64,000 nucleotides of DNA, from contig NC_070619.1 of the NCBI RefSeq assembly GCF_027172205.1, positions 8,577,459-8,641,458 on the forward strand. Reading direction: 5' to 3'. The DNA is from Podarcis raffonei. Taxonomy: Eukaryota; Chordata; Lepidosauria; Squamata; Lacertidae. Below, piece after piece: positions 58,664-64,000 of the stretch. Both the position numbers and the translations under genes were made by a program. Below the pieces are notes generated by a model that was not told the origin of the DNA, did not search any database, and worked only from the letters and a program-made list of their open reading frames with translations. The number at the start of each line of letters is the position of its first letter. Position 1 is the first letter of the stretch.

Positions 58664-61600
58664 GTAGCTGAACTGGATTCCACACAGTCACAAAAACCAG
58701 TCACAAAAACCAAGTCACAAACCACAGTCACAAGTCAGTCCCATAAAACGAAGAACAAGTCACAGTCAAAAAAATGGAAAAGCCACACAAATAAAAATGC
58801 AAAAAAATAGCGAAAACAAAAGCTCCTAATATCACCTCTGTGTTGTGTGGGTGCTCAGGACTCAACAGTTGACAGACTCAACAGGAAGCCTCTGATTAGC
58901 AGCGAGCGACTCAATTTACAAATCGAACACACTCAACAGGAAGTGGAACATGTTCTGCTTCCAAGGCAAAGTTCACAAACCGGAACACCTACTTCCAGGT
59001 TTGAAGTGTTCTATTTACACGTTGTTCATAAACAAAGCTGATCTACCTAATTTGCCAAATCACAGCCATCCTTTGAAATTGGTACATGTCTGAATTTTGC
59101 AAGGCGGCCCTCTGACAAAGTAAGGCGTACAAACAAAAAAAGCATTTGATAGGGTAAAGTGTGCCCATAAATGCATGCATTCGTGAAAATGGCATGCAAA
59201 ATGCATTATATTATGTGAAATTGCATAGCCAAAATGTGAATATTAGGGCAAGGAGCTTCCAAAGATTTGTCAGGAGAAATTAGCACTACAATGCTGATGA
59301 CGGTTTGTGAGGACTTAAAATAAATAAATAGATAAATAAATAAATCAAATGGACTGGAACTTAAGACTATAAACTTTAGAAACTGACCCACCTCCTTCCT
59401 CTCTGATTTTCTCCAATCAGCACGAAAGGCGAGAAGAGAAGTCTTCTTATTGGCTGAAAAGCTCCCCTTTCATGCTGATTGGGTGGCTCTCAGGCATTGG
59501 AGGCAGATTCCCTGCTAGAACCCGGTTGCAGAATTAGCAAAGGGGTCTTCGACACCCTGCCCTGCAACCCTGAACTGCTTTGCCAGTGCATCAAAAGAGA
59601 GGGATCCACTTGTTTTGCCATCTAGCCAACTTGTTCTGCTCAAAGCAGTAGGGTGTATCGGTCAGAAAATGACTGGGCAGATCCGGGTTCGAATCCCCTA
59701 CACAACCATGAAGCTCAGTGGGTGATGAAAGACACCGGAGACACACCCTTTCTCTCTTTTTCAGCCTAGCCTACCTCGCAGTGAAGGAATGGGTTTCCCA
59801 AATCTAAAATCTGACTGTGCAGTCAGTCTGAAAGGGGCCCCAAAATCCCATTCTCCCTTCTCCAAGGGTGCATTAGCTAAAAACCATTAACTTGAGCTCT
59901 TGAGCAAATGCATAACAGGAACCCAGCTGTATAAACAAAGCTCTCTCCTTTATCAGTCCGTGACGCCTAATGAATGGCCTTGTCAGTTCCAAAGTGGAGC
60001 AGGGATGACACATCTGGGTCTTATCTTACATCCTGACCACATTGACACACAGACCCTGTCAGCCCCCCGGGAACGGCGCCAGGAGTGGTCTTAGAGTTGG
60101 TGACCTTCTTACCCCAAGATAAGGAATACAGGAACAGGAACATCCTTTTATGGTCAAGAGTACAGGAGCAGGAACATCTGTGATGTCAACTTACATGTAT
60201 AAGCTTACGTGGCTGGATTCCTGGGGAAGGGGGGAGAGGGTGCCTGGAGGATATATATACTGCGTGGAATCTCTCATTTCTTTGGACTTGCGGTGGACTG
60301 ACCATGCAAGTGCCTTCTGCTATCCGGAGAGCAGAATAAACTCTTTCTCCGAATCAACCTCTAAGAAAGCTACAGAAGGGTTGTTGTACAGAGGGCGAGG
60401 AGACTTCCCCGAGTTTCTTTGCTTACCTATGCTCATTCCATGGATGCACATTTCCGGAGCGCTCACTTGGACGCCTCGACTCTCGGCAGTTAGGTTTATT
60501 TTGTAGAAAGCAAAGAGGTTCTCCACCGGGACGCCGCACGCACCGTCTCCCTGTGTGGCGGCGCAGCTTCTCGTGTGGCCAAAATCCATCTGACAGCGGC
60601 CAGCTTCTCTGGAAAAAATAAACAGGAGGGAGCACTCCTTAGCAGCTGCGGGTTCAAGGGACAGGGGTGGAGAACCGATGAGCCTCAAGGCCCTCCTTTA
60701 GAAATTTCCCAGAATGCCCTATCCGCAGCGTTGCTCCAGGGGATTGTGGGAAATTAAAAAATGGCGGCTCCAAGCTGCTCAGTAGGTAGAGTCTAGGGTA
60801 AGAAAACTCTTACACCCAGCGTGGGGAATCCTGTAGCTTGCCAGATGTTTTGCTGGACTACAGAAACAGGAGCACCATCCCTTATCCAAGCTGGTTGGAG
60901 CTGATGAGCACTGGAGACCCAAGAACATTTGATTTCATTGGTTTTGAAAACTGTACCACAGAAAGGATCGATAAAAGTTCTTATCAAAATAAAAATAAAC
61001 ATTCGTCCGTTCCTTGGTTGATACTTGTTTTGTACACCATTCTGAAGTTCAGTTTAACATGACCTCCAATCTTCCCATTGTGTTCAGAGTCCTTAAATAC
61101 GCACTTACCGTATTTTTCGCTCTATAGGACGCACTTTTTCCTCTCCAAAAATTAAGGGGAAATGTGTGTGCGTCTTGTGGAGTGAATGCAGGCTCCTTGG
61201 CTTCAGCGATAGCAACGCGAAGCCTCCTCAGCACAGAGGGAGCGCTCCCTCCGCGCTCCGGAGGCTACGCGTTGCTTTCGCTGAAGCCGGGAGAGCGAGA
61301 GGGGTCGGTGTGCACCGACCCCTCTCGCTCTCCAAGCTTCAGGGATAGCTGCCTGAAGCCTTTGGAGTGCAGCGGGACCTCGCGCTGTGCTCCGAAGGTT
61401 TCGGGTTCCTTTTGCTGAAGCCGGGAGAGCAAGACTCTTCTGGATTCAACAGAGAGGGAGAACTGCGCAGCGCCCCTTCAGCCAAGCGGGAGGAGAAATG
61501 GAAGGGGCTCCGTATCTCCTGCCGCTTCACTGAAGGGGCGCTGAGCAGAGAGGGGGAGAATTTTTTTCTTGTTCTCCCCCTCTAAAACAAGGTGCGTCCT

Positions 61601-62694
61601 ATGGTCAGGTGCGTCCTATAGAGCGAAAAATACGGTACTTTTATTTTCAGTCTGCTTTGCATGGGATGGTTTCTCCCTTCCAACCTTTTGATGAAAATTC
61701 TGGCGGCTACTGTAGTGTACATGAAGATGTCCCTAAACTTTTTTGGGATTTCATTACCCATAATTCCTATCAGGAAGGCTTCGGGTTTTTTAGGGAAGGA
61801 ACATTTGAAATTTTTGTTGAATTCCTTGTAAATCATTTCCCAAAATTGTCTAATCTTTTTACAGTTCCACCACATGTGGATGCATGGACCTTCTGCCTCC
61901 AGACACACTGCACTGGTTTGCACCACAGGGAGGTCACTTTGGGGCTGATCATGCAGTGTTTTGACTTCACACTCAGAGGCGCACGCCATTGTCTCCCGAG
62001 GTGGTTGGATGCCAGCATTGCTGCAGTTGCCTTGCCAAGGTAAGGTAAAGGACCCCTGGGCGGTCAAGTCCAGCCCAAGGCGACTATGGGGTTACGGCGC
62101 TCATCTCGCTTTCAGGCCAAGGGAGCCGGCGTATGTCTGCAGACAGCTTTATTGGGTCATGTGGCCAGCAGGACTAAACCGCTTCTGGCACATGACGGAA
62201 ACCAGAGCGCAAGGAAACACCGTTTACCTTCCCACTGCAGTGGTACATATTTATCTACTCACTCTGGTGCGCTTTCGAACTGCTAGGTTGGCAGGAGCTG
62301 GGACAGAGCAATGGGAGCTCGCTCCATCGTGGGGATTCGAACCGCCGACCTTCTGATTGGCAAGCCTAGGAGGCTCAGTGGTTTAGACCACAGCGCCACC
62401 TGCTTGTCTAGCTCAGCATTGAAGGAGCGATTGCTGGTTACAGTGGAACCCAGGTAGACAAAATTGTCAACCACCTCAAACAATGATTAGAATAATATTC
62501 TAACATGCTGGTTGTACGACACTGTGTGGTCCTACATCTCTGCCATCCCAGAGGCAGGCAAGGGACTCACTCTGTGATGTGGAGCCTGTATGTAGTTTCG
62601 GGACCCATTTCCAGCAAAGGGTTCCAGTAGCATGTGATGTTTTTACCCCAGAAGCTGACACAGTATTCTAGCTTCAGGGTCCTTGGAGCCACTC
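41529..62694 (-). CDS. Class I cytokine receptor, gp130/CSF3R family (CSF3R-like), 3' part, 13 exons
   Basis: Single-pass JAK-coupled cytokine receptor. Thirteen minus-strand exons join in phase to 745 residues and run off the right edge. Order: cytokine-receptor module half 1 (62571-62694, 60427-60608), half 2 with WSDWS (57615-57769, 56031-56214), FN3 (53632-53714, 52996-53215), FN3 (51835-52020, 50100-50201), FN3 (48677-48823, 46939-47082), TM (45059-45152), Box 1 (43219-43300) and tail (41529-42065). By memory, successive segments resemble human CSF3R best (the C-rich second half of D1, YIFEWG, LYELKIF, LWPPIPDP, a late FG...FPLL tail motif). gp130 and IL27RA are the alternatives. PLPP2 lies downstream on the same strand, whereas human CSF3R is on 1p34, so this could be a paralogue. 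No coding break seen. The signal peptide and any Ig domain are outside the window. Confidence 0.88.
42068..42420 (-). mobile_element. CR1/L2-type LINE, tail forms a receptor acceptor tract
   Basis: (aagaat)n tail at 42069-42095 directly upstream of the terminal receptor exon. 5' end lost at about 42420. Confidence 0.88.
42421..42754. other. Receptor intron with two similar ATTGG modules
   Basis: ctcaatgattggttgaactg (42518) and ctcagcgattggctgaactg (42656) are repeated with nearby atgtcacag/ggtcacag, a partial duplication; possibly LTR U3, unproven. Confidence 0.4.
42755..43213 (+). mobile_element. CR1/L2-type LINE, second subfamily
   Basis: RARAFSVLAPTWWNALSQE and FRRACKMDLF, then ccaccctgagcccggtgg and (ATT)n at 43177-43213, against the Box 1 exon donor. 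Confidence 0.88.
43219..43300 (-). CDS. Receptor exon: Box 1 (JAK-binding)
   Basis: Encodes LRKYLWPPIPDPAKSNLASW then APQKMCL. LWPPIPDPAKS is the proline-rich Box 1 of gp130/CSF3R receptors. Acceptor TTTTCAG|G, donor CTG|GTGAGT, with the donor lying directly against a LINE (ATT)n tail. Confidence 0.93.
43540..43690 (-). mobile_element. CR1/L2-type LINE tail
   Basis: taccccgcccatctggctggg and aaaacattaatg-like 3' end; short. Confidence 0.8.
43820..43965. repeat. hAT-like MITE fragments (gggaattgtagtttg)
   Basis: Repeated gatgggaattgtagtttg and gatgggagttatagtttg modules. Confidence 0.5.
43987..44885. mobile_element. hAT-like element, 899 bases
   Basis: CATAGCTGTCAACTTACAG to inverse GACAGCTATG, exact 8-base duplication CTCAGGGT (43979-43986, 44886-44893), the hAT hallmark. 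GC-rich interior with no clear transposase. Family also at 21036 and 22100. Confidence 0.88.
45059..45152 (-). CDS. Receptor exon: transmembrane segment
   Basis: Encodes DYGETEILSS, then a hydrophobic run VLCVGFFFVLLAGSLACLW, then KH, which fits a single TM helix and stop-transfer. The donor CG|GTTGTG is weak but is the one whose phase fits the Box 1 exon. Confidence 0.83.
45205..45925 (-). mobile_element. Retroviral-type LTR (fossil)
   Basis: Minus-strand LTR: AATAAAGGCC polyadenylation site near 45300, TTATAA about 85 bases upstream, U5 to gttaaca near 45211. 5' border unclear (45893 or 45925); no duplication found. Gamma-type by layout; family inferred. No internal region. Confidence 0.65.
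45926..46080. repeat. Family X repeat copy 3
   Basis: ttttctgctccactgcgcca and gcattcaaaacactg match 9602 and 12588. Confidence 0.6.
46226..46584 (-). repeat. Sauria-type SINE
   Basis: Full copy; AATGAGCAAGTAAA duplicated on both sides. Confidence 0.93.
46939..47082 (-). CDS. Receptor exon: FN3-3, second half
   Basis: Encodes AVILDSSVHGYLIEGLAPSS, VTVFITVANDGGST and GPILTIHTKDSG. Acceptor TTCCAG|CG, donor CCG|GTGAGG. Confidence 0.93.
47275..48145. mobile_element. Tigger-like MITE, long type, hosting a short one
   Basis: CAGTGGTACCGTGGTTCTC start; interior as at 37800-38400; right end lost near 48145. The short MITE lies inside at 47750-47980. Confidence 0.82.
47750..47980. mobile_element. 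Tigger-like MITE, short type, nested
   Basis: TA at 47748-47749 and 47981-47982. Empty site preserved in the sister long element at about 38215. Confidence 0.92.
48310..48563. mobile_element. hAT-like MITE
   Basis: CAGGCGTCAGCAAAC and inverse GTTTGCCCTACCCATGCC ends; uninterrupted sister of 33945. Confidence 0.78.
48677..48823 (-). CDS. Receptor exon: FN3-3, first half
   Basis: Encodes APTLYPVRVWKSQVELQWE, then ILPLEERGGVIRNYTVFYKK. The GVIRNYTVFY block is shared with gp130 and CSF3R. Acceptor CTCCAG|CT, donor CATA|GTAAGG. Confidence 0.93.
48912..48998. mobile_element. MITE half with ACCGTATTTTTCGC end
   Basis: Only the left part of the family seen at 20710 and 61108. Confidence 0.7.
49085..49516 (+). 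mobile_element. BovB LINE 3' end
   Basis: [20 protein letters not shown] to ggcggacacg; runs straight into another LINE. Confidence 0.9.
49517..50075 (+). mobile_element. CR1/L2-type LINE, second subfamily
   Basis: [39 protein letters not shown], then gccgccctgagcccagtc and (ATT)n. Confidence 0.9.
50100..50201 (-). CDS. Receptor exon: FN3-2, second half
   Basis: Encodes EAIVPGKLYELKIFALTDGK, then IWASGSTSAYSKQI. Acceptor CTGCAG|AA, donor ATTG|GTAGGT. A CR1/L2-type LINE tail ends about 25 bases from the donor. Confidence 0.92.
50330..51830 (+). mobile_element. Non-LTR element end, split by an LTR-like insert
   Basis: 50333-50644 reads MTHLCSKWLPKVKVVRSLAN and RLCPCTMNEVEDFIHFFFYC, a Cys-His end domain of a non-LTR retrotransposon (R4-like? 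uncertain). The 3' end caataaaggtttgatgatg is at 51807-51830. Confidence 0.6.
50900..51749 (+). mobile_element. LTR-type retroelement fossil (probable LTR)
   Basis: About 850 bases starting TGTCA and ending TGACA, with AATAAA at about 51676. The GC-rich middle holds an open stretch (50967-51623) rich in S, E and G without known domain. Boundaries approximate; no duplication found. Confidence 0.5.
51835..52020 (-). CDS. Receptor exon: FN3-2, first half
   Basis: Encodes ALLSPLPILVSPAGDHSLLL then RWPLPSNPMTAYIFEWGQL and DISWHYQPAS. Acceptor CCTAG|CT, donor ACAG|GTGAGT. The 3' tail of a non-LTR element starts about five bases into the downstream intron. Confidence 0.92.
52208..52585 (-). repeat. 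Sauria-type SINE, diverged subfamily
   Basis: Longer middle (gtttgtccgcagacagc) and more mismatches than the others; flanks tataagaggata and tataggaggata. Confidence 0.85.
52720..52960 (+). repeat. Sauria-type SINE, 5'-truncated
   Basis: From ctgccaacctagcag to ccctttacc; adjacent to receptor exon 52996-53215. Confidence 0.88.
52996..53215 (-). CDS. Receptor exon: FN3-1, second half
   Basis: Encodes PLTPKEANGEILGYSLHSQK, LQCFTPDLQCSLLLPAGEEF and LVVATNMVGMSPPTK. The EILGY and NMVGMS blocks are typical of gp130-family FN3 repeats. Acceptor TTTCAG|CCC, donor GAAG|GTGAAG. Confidence 0.92.
53286..53443 (+). repeat. Sauria-type SINE, 3' half
   Basis: tgctgctctggttcgcc to ccctttacc. Confidence 0.88.
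53632..53714 (-). CDS. Receptor exon: membrane-proximal FN3-1, first half (short)
   Basis: An 83-base exon found by phase matching: VPSTGPALWRKLGHADGYGN then RVVVLMWK. Acceptor CTGCAG|TT takes the G of the previous exon; donor AAG|GTATGG is phase 0, as the next exon needs. A LINE begins 33 bases upstream of the acceptor. Confidence 0.82.
53748..54200 (+). mobile_element. CR1/L2-type LINE, second subfamily
   Basis: ggcctaggaccctcgtacc to (ATT)n; RACKTELFHQAFGQ near the end of the frame. Confidence 0.88.
54240..54510 (+). repeat. CR1-like LINE 3' fragment
   Basis: gatgttggccaccaaactggg ... gggccattggctagatcc; same pattern as 28640. Confidence 0.6.
54658..55835 (+). mobile_element. Solo LTR (fossil) hosting an L1
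   Basis: TGAAGG...TTACA, 4-base duplication GTCC (54654-54657, 55836-55839). TATA-like atatatatactgc near 55130 and AATAAAG near 55212. About 660 bases without the L1. Sister LTR at 59782. Confidence 0.82.
55262..55765 (-). mobile_element. L1 LINE 3' end nested in an LTR
   Basis: Minus-strand frame ends YMEMAEMTGRIRDQGEELVE and YCKMYEC. Exact 17-base duplication TGTCATTTGACTTCCTT at 55245-55261 and 55766-55782. Confidence 0.93.
55925..56010 (-). repeat. tRNA-derived SINE tail fragment
   Basis: gattcatagtactgtagagc and ccaatcccctgtgacgcag, near a receptor exon. Confidence 0.5.
56031..56214 (-). CDS. Receptor exon: D2 second half with WSDWS box
   Basis: Encodes VNFTSSENAPGF, NYSVRVRAKY and the class I signature PSWSDWSRERF. 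Acceptor CAAAG|GTC, donor GAAG|GTAAGG. This motif fixes the family. Confidence 0.95.
56337..56495 (+). repeat. Unnamed repeat, family Y copy 1
   Basis: About 160 bases almost identical to 59040-59198 (gatctac, caaagtaacgcgtac, gatagggtaaagtgtgccc, gcatgcattcgtgaaaatgg). Confidence 0.7.
56645..57530 (-). mobile_element. LINE C-terminal end (Rex1/CR1-group-like), split by a SINE
   Basis: Open minus frame 57170-57529: VESVITYGLCLWFESC, RIIGCTLPTLDQTY, FPLLPSGRRYRVIKTRTSPL. 3' end at about 56645 (ttattgtcattgtccc). Clade inferred from fish relatives in memory. Confidence 0.65.
56817..57160 (-). repeat. Sauria-type SINE nested in a LINE
   Basis: AGAGACTACCTTA duplicated on both sides. Confidence 0.92.
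57615..57769 (-). CDS. Receptor exon: cytokine module D2, first half
   Basis: Encodes VKLSAPEVSIAEANKSR, then FYLEWSIPGDE, EYEIQFRD and TTWKQ: the A-to-D strands of an FN3 fold. Acceptor ATCTAG|TG, donor CAG|GTGACC. Confidence 0.88.
57933..59010. mobile_element. Tigger-like MITE, long type, split by a SINE
   Basis: caggggcaccttgcttcc start; interior as in 1313-1751 with (AATC)n at 58633-58662; right end near 59010, eroded. Confidence 0.8.
58147..58496 (-). repeat. Sauria-type SINE nested in a Tigger-like element
   Basis: Exact 15-base duplication GCAATAAACAATGTA on both sides. Confidence 0.94.
59037..59200 (+). repeat. Unnamed repeat, family Y copy 2
   Basis: See 56337; both are in introns of the receptor, in the same direction. 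Confidence 0.7.
59201..59640. other. Receptor intron, nothing recognised
   Basis: A run of (TAAA)n at about 59320-59345; two ccaatcagc/gctgattgg modules at 59410-59490. Confidence 0.5.
59645..60410 (+). repeat. MIR-like SINE hosting an LTR
   Basis: 59645-59781 (gttcgaatcc, gctcagtgggtgat, cctacctcgcag) continues at 60375 (agggttgttgt), interrupted by the LTR. Confidence 0.65.
59782..60374 (+). mobile_element. Solo LTR (fossil), sister of 54658
   Basis: TGAAGG...CTACA; four-base flanks gcag/gaag. TATA-like atatatatactgc near 60250 and AATAAA near 60340. Shorter at its right end than its sister. Ends only 52 bases from a receptor exon donor. Confidence 0.78.
60427..60608 (-). CDS. Receptor exon: D1, second half
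   Basis: Starts EAGRCQMDFGHTRSCA and has four spaced cysteines before MCIHGMSIG. The extra cysteine pair and the AFYKINLTAES stretch resemble CSF3R D1. Phase 2 in, phase 1 out; acceptor TTTCCAG|A, donor ATAG|GTAAGC. Confidence 0.87.
60700..61100. other. Receptor intron, nothing recognised
   Basis: Open stretch at 60838-61062 lacks motifs. Confidence 0.5.
61108..61635. mobile_element. MITE with CCGTATTTTTCGCTC ends, 528 bases
   Basis: Both ends intact, TA at 61106-61107 and 61636-61637. Interior holds imperfect inverted copies of gaagccgggagagcgag. Confidence 0.88.
61638..62020 (-). mobile_element. L1 LINE ORF2 C-terminal fragment
   Basis: HMWWNCKKIRQFWEMIYKEF and [17 protein letters not shown] on minus, the region after the Cys motif of L1 ORF2. 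Confidence 0.85.
62041..62404 (-). repeat. Sauria-type SINE, diverged subfamily
   Basis: Same long-middle type as 52208 (gtatgtctgcagacagc). Confidence 0.85.
62405..62486 (-). mobile_element. RTE-like LINE fragment
   Basis: Minus strand: FEVVDNFVYLGSTVTSNRSF then NAELD, a RT connection motif. Confidence 0.7.
62571..62694 (-). CDS. Receptor exon: cytokine module D1, first half
   Basis: Encodes GVAPRTLKLEYC...NITCYWNPLLE...TTYRLHITE. Has the C...CxW pair typical of class I receptor D1. Acceptor TCTCAG|GA, donor GA|GTGAGT. First exon visible at this edge. Confidence 0.85.
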
Positions 62695-62784
62695 CTGAGA
62701 AATACAAGGAGAGAAATGAAAAATAGAAACTTTTACTTATACTCCCCCCCCCCCCGCACACACACCTGGTACCCTCCAAATCAT

Positions 62785-63372
62785 TCAATTCAAAGTGTTG
62801 GTGCTGACCTTTATCTCCCGCTTGGACTACTGCAATGCGCTCTACGTGGGGCTGCCTTTGAAGGTGAACCAGAAACTACAACTAATCCAGAACGCCGCAG
62901 TCAGACTGGTGACTGGGAGCAGCCACCGAGACCATATAACACCAAGACCTTGGCTCCCAGTACTTTTCCAGGCACAATTCAAAGTGTTGGTGCTGACCTT
63001 GAAAGCCCTAAACGGCCTCGGCCCAGTATCCCTGAAGGAGGGTCCCCATCTCCATCATTCAGCCCAGACACCGGGGTCCAGCTCTGAGGGCCTTCTGGCG
63101 GTTCCCTCCCTGCGAGAAGTGAGGTTACAGGGAACCAGGCAGAGGGCCTTCTCAGTGGTGGCGCCTGCCCTGTGAAACGCCCTCCCATCAAGTGTCAAGG
63201 AAATAAACAACTATCTGACTTTTAGAAGACATCTGAAGGCATCCCTGTTTAGGGAAGTTTTTAATGTCTGATGTTTTGTCGCTTTTTTGTTGTTATTATT
63301 AATATTCTGTTGGGAGCTGACCAGAGTGGTTGGGGAAACCCAGCCAGATGGGCAGGGTATAAATAAAGTATC

Positions 63373-63460
<88 letters not shown>

Positions 63461-63462
63461 AC
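62785..63462 (+). mobile_element. CR1/L2-type LINE with long (AAT)/(ATT) tail
   Basis: [20 protein letters not shown] to the tail; simple repeat at 63378-63460 switches from AAT to ATT, giving a palindromic run. Confidence 0.92.
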
Positions 63463-63582
63463 TCCACGCAGTCACAGCAGTTCAGCCAATCCATGTCGGA
63501 GGATCTCTGCTTCACAGTTCAGTACTAAATTGTCGGGTGGGTGGGTTGGGATTCAAAGAAGGGAGAGTTTCCTTTTGCGGGA

Positions 63583-64000
63583 TGTTATGTACTGAGTTTA
63601 ATAGGATCCAAAATGCAGCAGTCTGACTGGTCCTAGAGCAATAGGATCCAGAATGCAGCAGTCTGATTGGTCCTAGAACAACAGGATCCAGAATGCAGCA
63701 GTCTGATTGGTCCTAGAACAATAGGATCCAGAATGCAGCAGTCTGATTGGTCCTAGAACAATAGGATCCAGAATGCAGCAGTCTGATTGGTCCTAGAACA
63801 ATAGGATCCAGAATAGAGCAGTCTGATTGGTCCTAGAACAATAGGATCCAGAATGCAGCAGTCTGATTGGTCCTAGAACAATAGGATCCAGAATGCAGCA
63901 GTCTGATTGGTCCGCAGGAGCCACCCAATCCAGCTCCAGGTGGAAGTGAATCCGCAACCTGATTGGCCTACAGGTGAATCCCGGAACTAGCCAATCACAT
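63583..64000 (+). mobile_element. Retroviral LTR (fossil), runs off the window
   Basis: TGTTATGTACTGAG start, then about eight 40-base units (63602-63912) and the U3 remainder. Same family as the solo LTR at 25761. Whether an internal region follows cannot be seen. Confidence 0.85.

Noticed and set aside
60838-61062. Plus-strand small gene in a receptor intron
   Set aside because: No motif, no context; chance frame.

Overview
The window looks like squamate reptile nuclear DNA, quite possibly a lacertid-type lizard, although the species cannot be fixed from sequence alone. The evidence is the repeat content: about 18 copies of a tRNA-headed SINE with a BovB-like 3' tail (Sauria-type SINE), many BovB (RTE) LINE pieces, CR1/L2-type LINEs with (ATT)n tails, L1 ends, Tigger-like and hAT-like MITEs, and a few retroviral LTR fossils. 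Repeats fill most of the window.

Two host genes are supported, both on the minus strand. PLPP2 (phospholipid phosphatase 2) is complete: six coding exons from 32744 down to 5641 with consistent splice phases, predicting 282 residues. It has the three lipid-phosphate-phosphatase motifs, a CpG-rich promoter zone at about 32500-32990 and a likely repeat-free 3' UTR to about 4750. Upstream of it (41529-62694) lies the 3' part of a class I cytokine receptor of the gp130/CSF3R family. Thirteen exons join in phase to 745 residues: cytokine-receptor module with WSDWS, three further FN3 domains, one TM segment, Box 1 and a 178-residue tail exon. The signal peptide and any N-terminal Ig domain lie beyond the right edge. 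Domain order and segment-by-segment resemblance favour CSF3R-like, but its place next to PLPP2 (human 19p13.3) rather than in the human CSF3R setting (1p34) makes orthology uncertain.

Layout: 1-4730 repeats; 4730-32744 PLPP2 with a repeat-packed 18 kb intron 1 (14554-32689); 32500-33430 CpG-rich promoter zone and a degenerate minisatellite; 33430-41500 intergenic repeats; 41529-62694 receptor; 62700-64000 a CR1/L2 LINE and the start of an LTR that runs off the window.

The two genes have no evident shared mechanism. PLPP2 is a membrane lipid phosphatase and the other gene a JAK-coupled cytokine receptor. The most informative structures are nested insertions with readable target-site duplications, MITE insertions whose empty sites survive in sister repeats in the same window, LINE tails abutting receptor splice sites, and a long interrupted palindrome. 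No tRNA, rRNA, CRISPR or plus-strand host gene was found.
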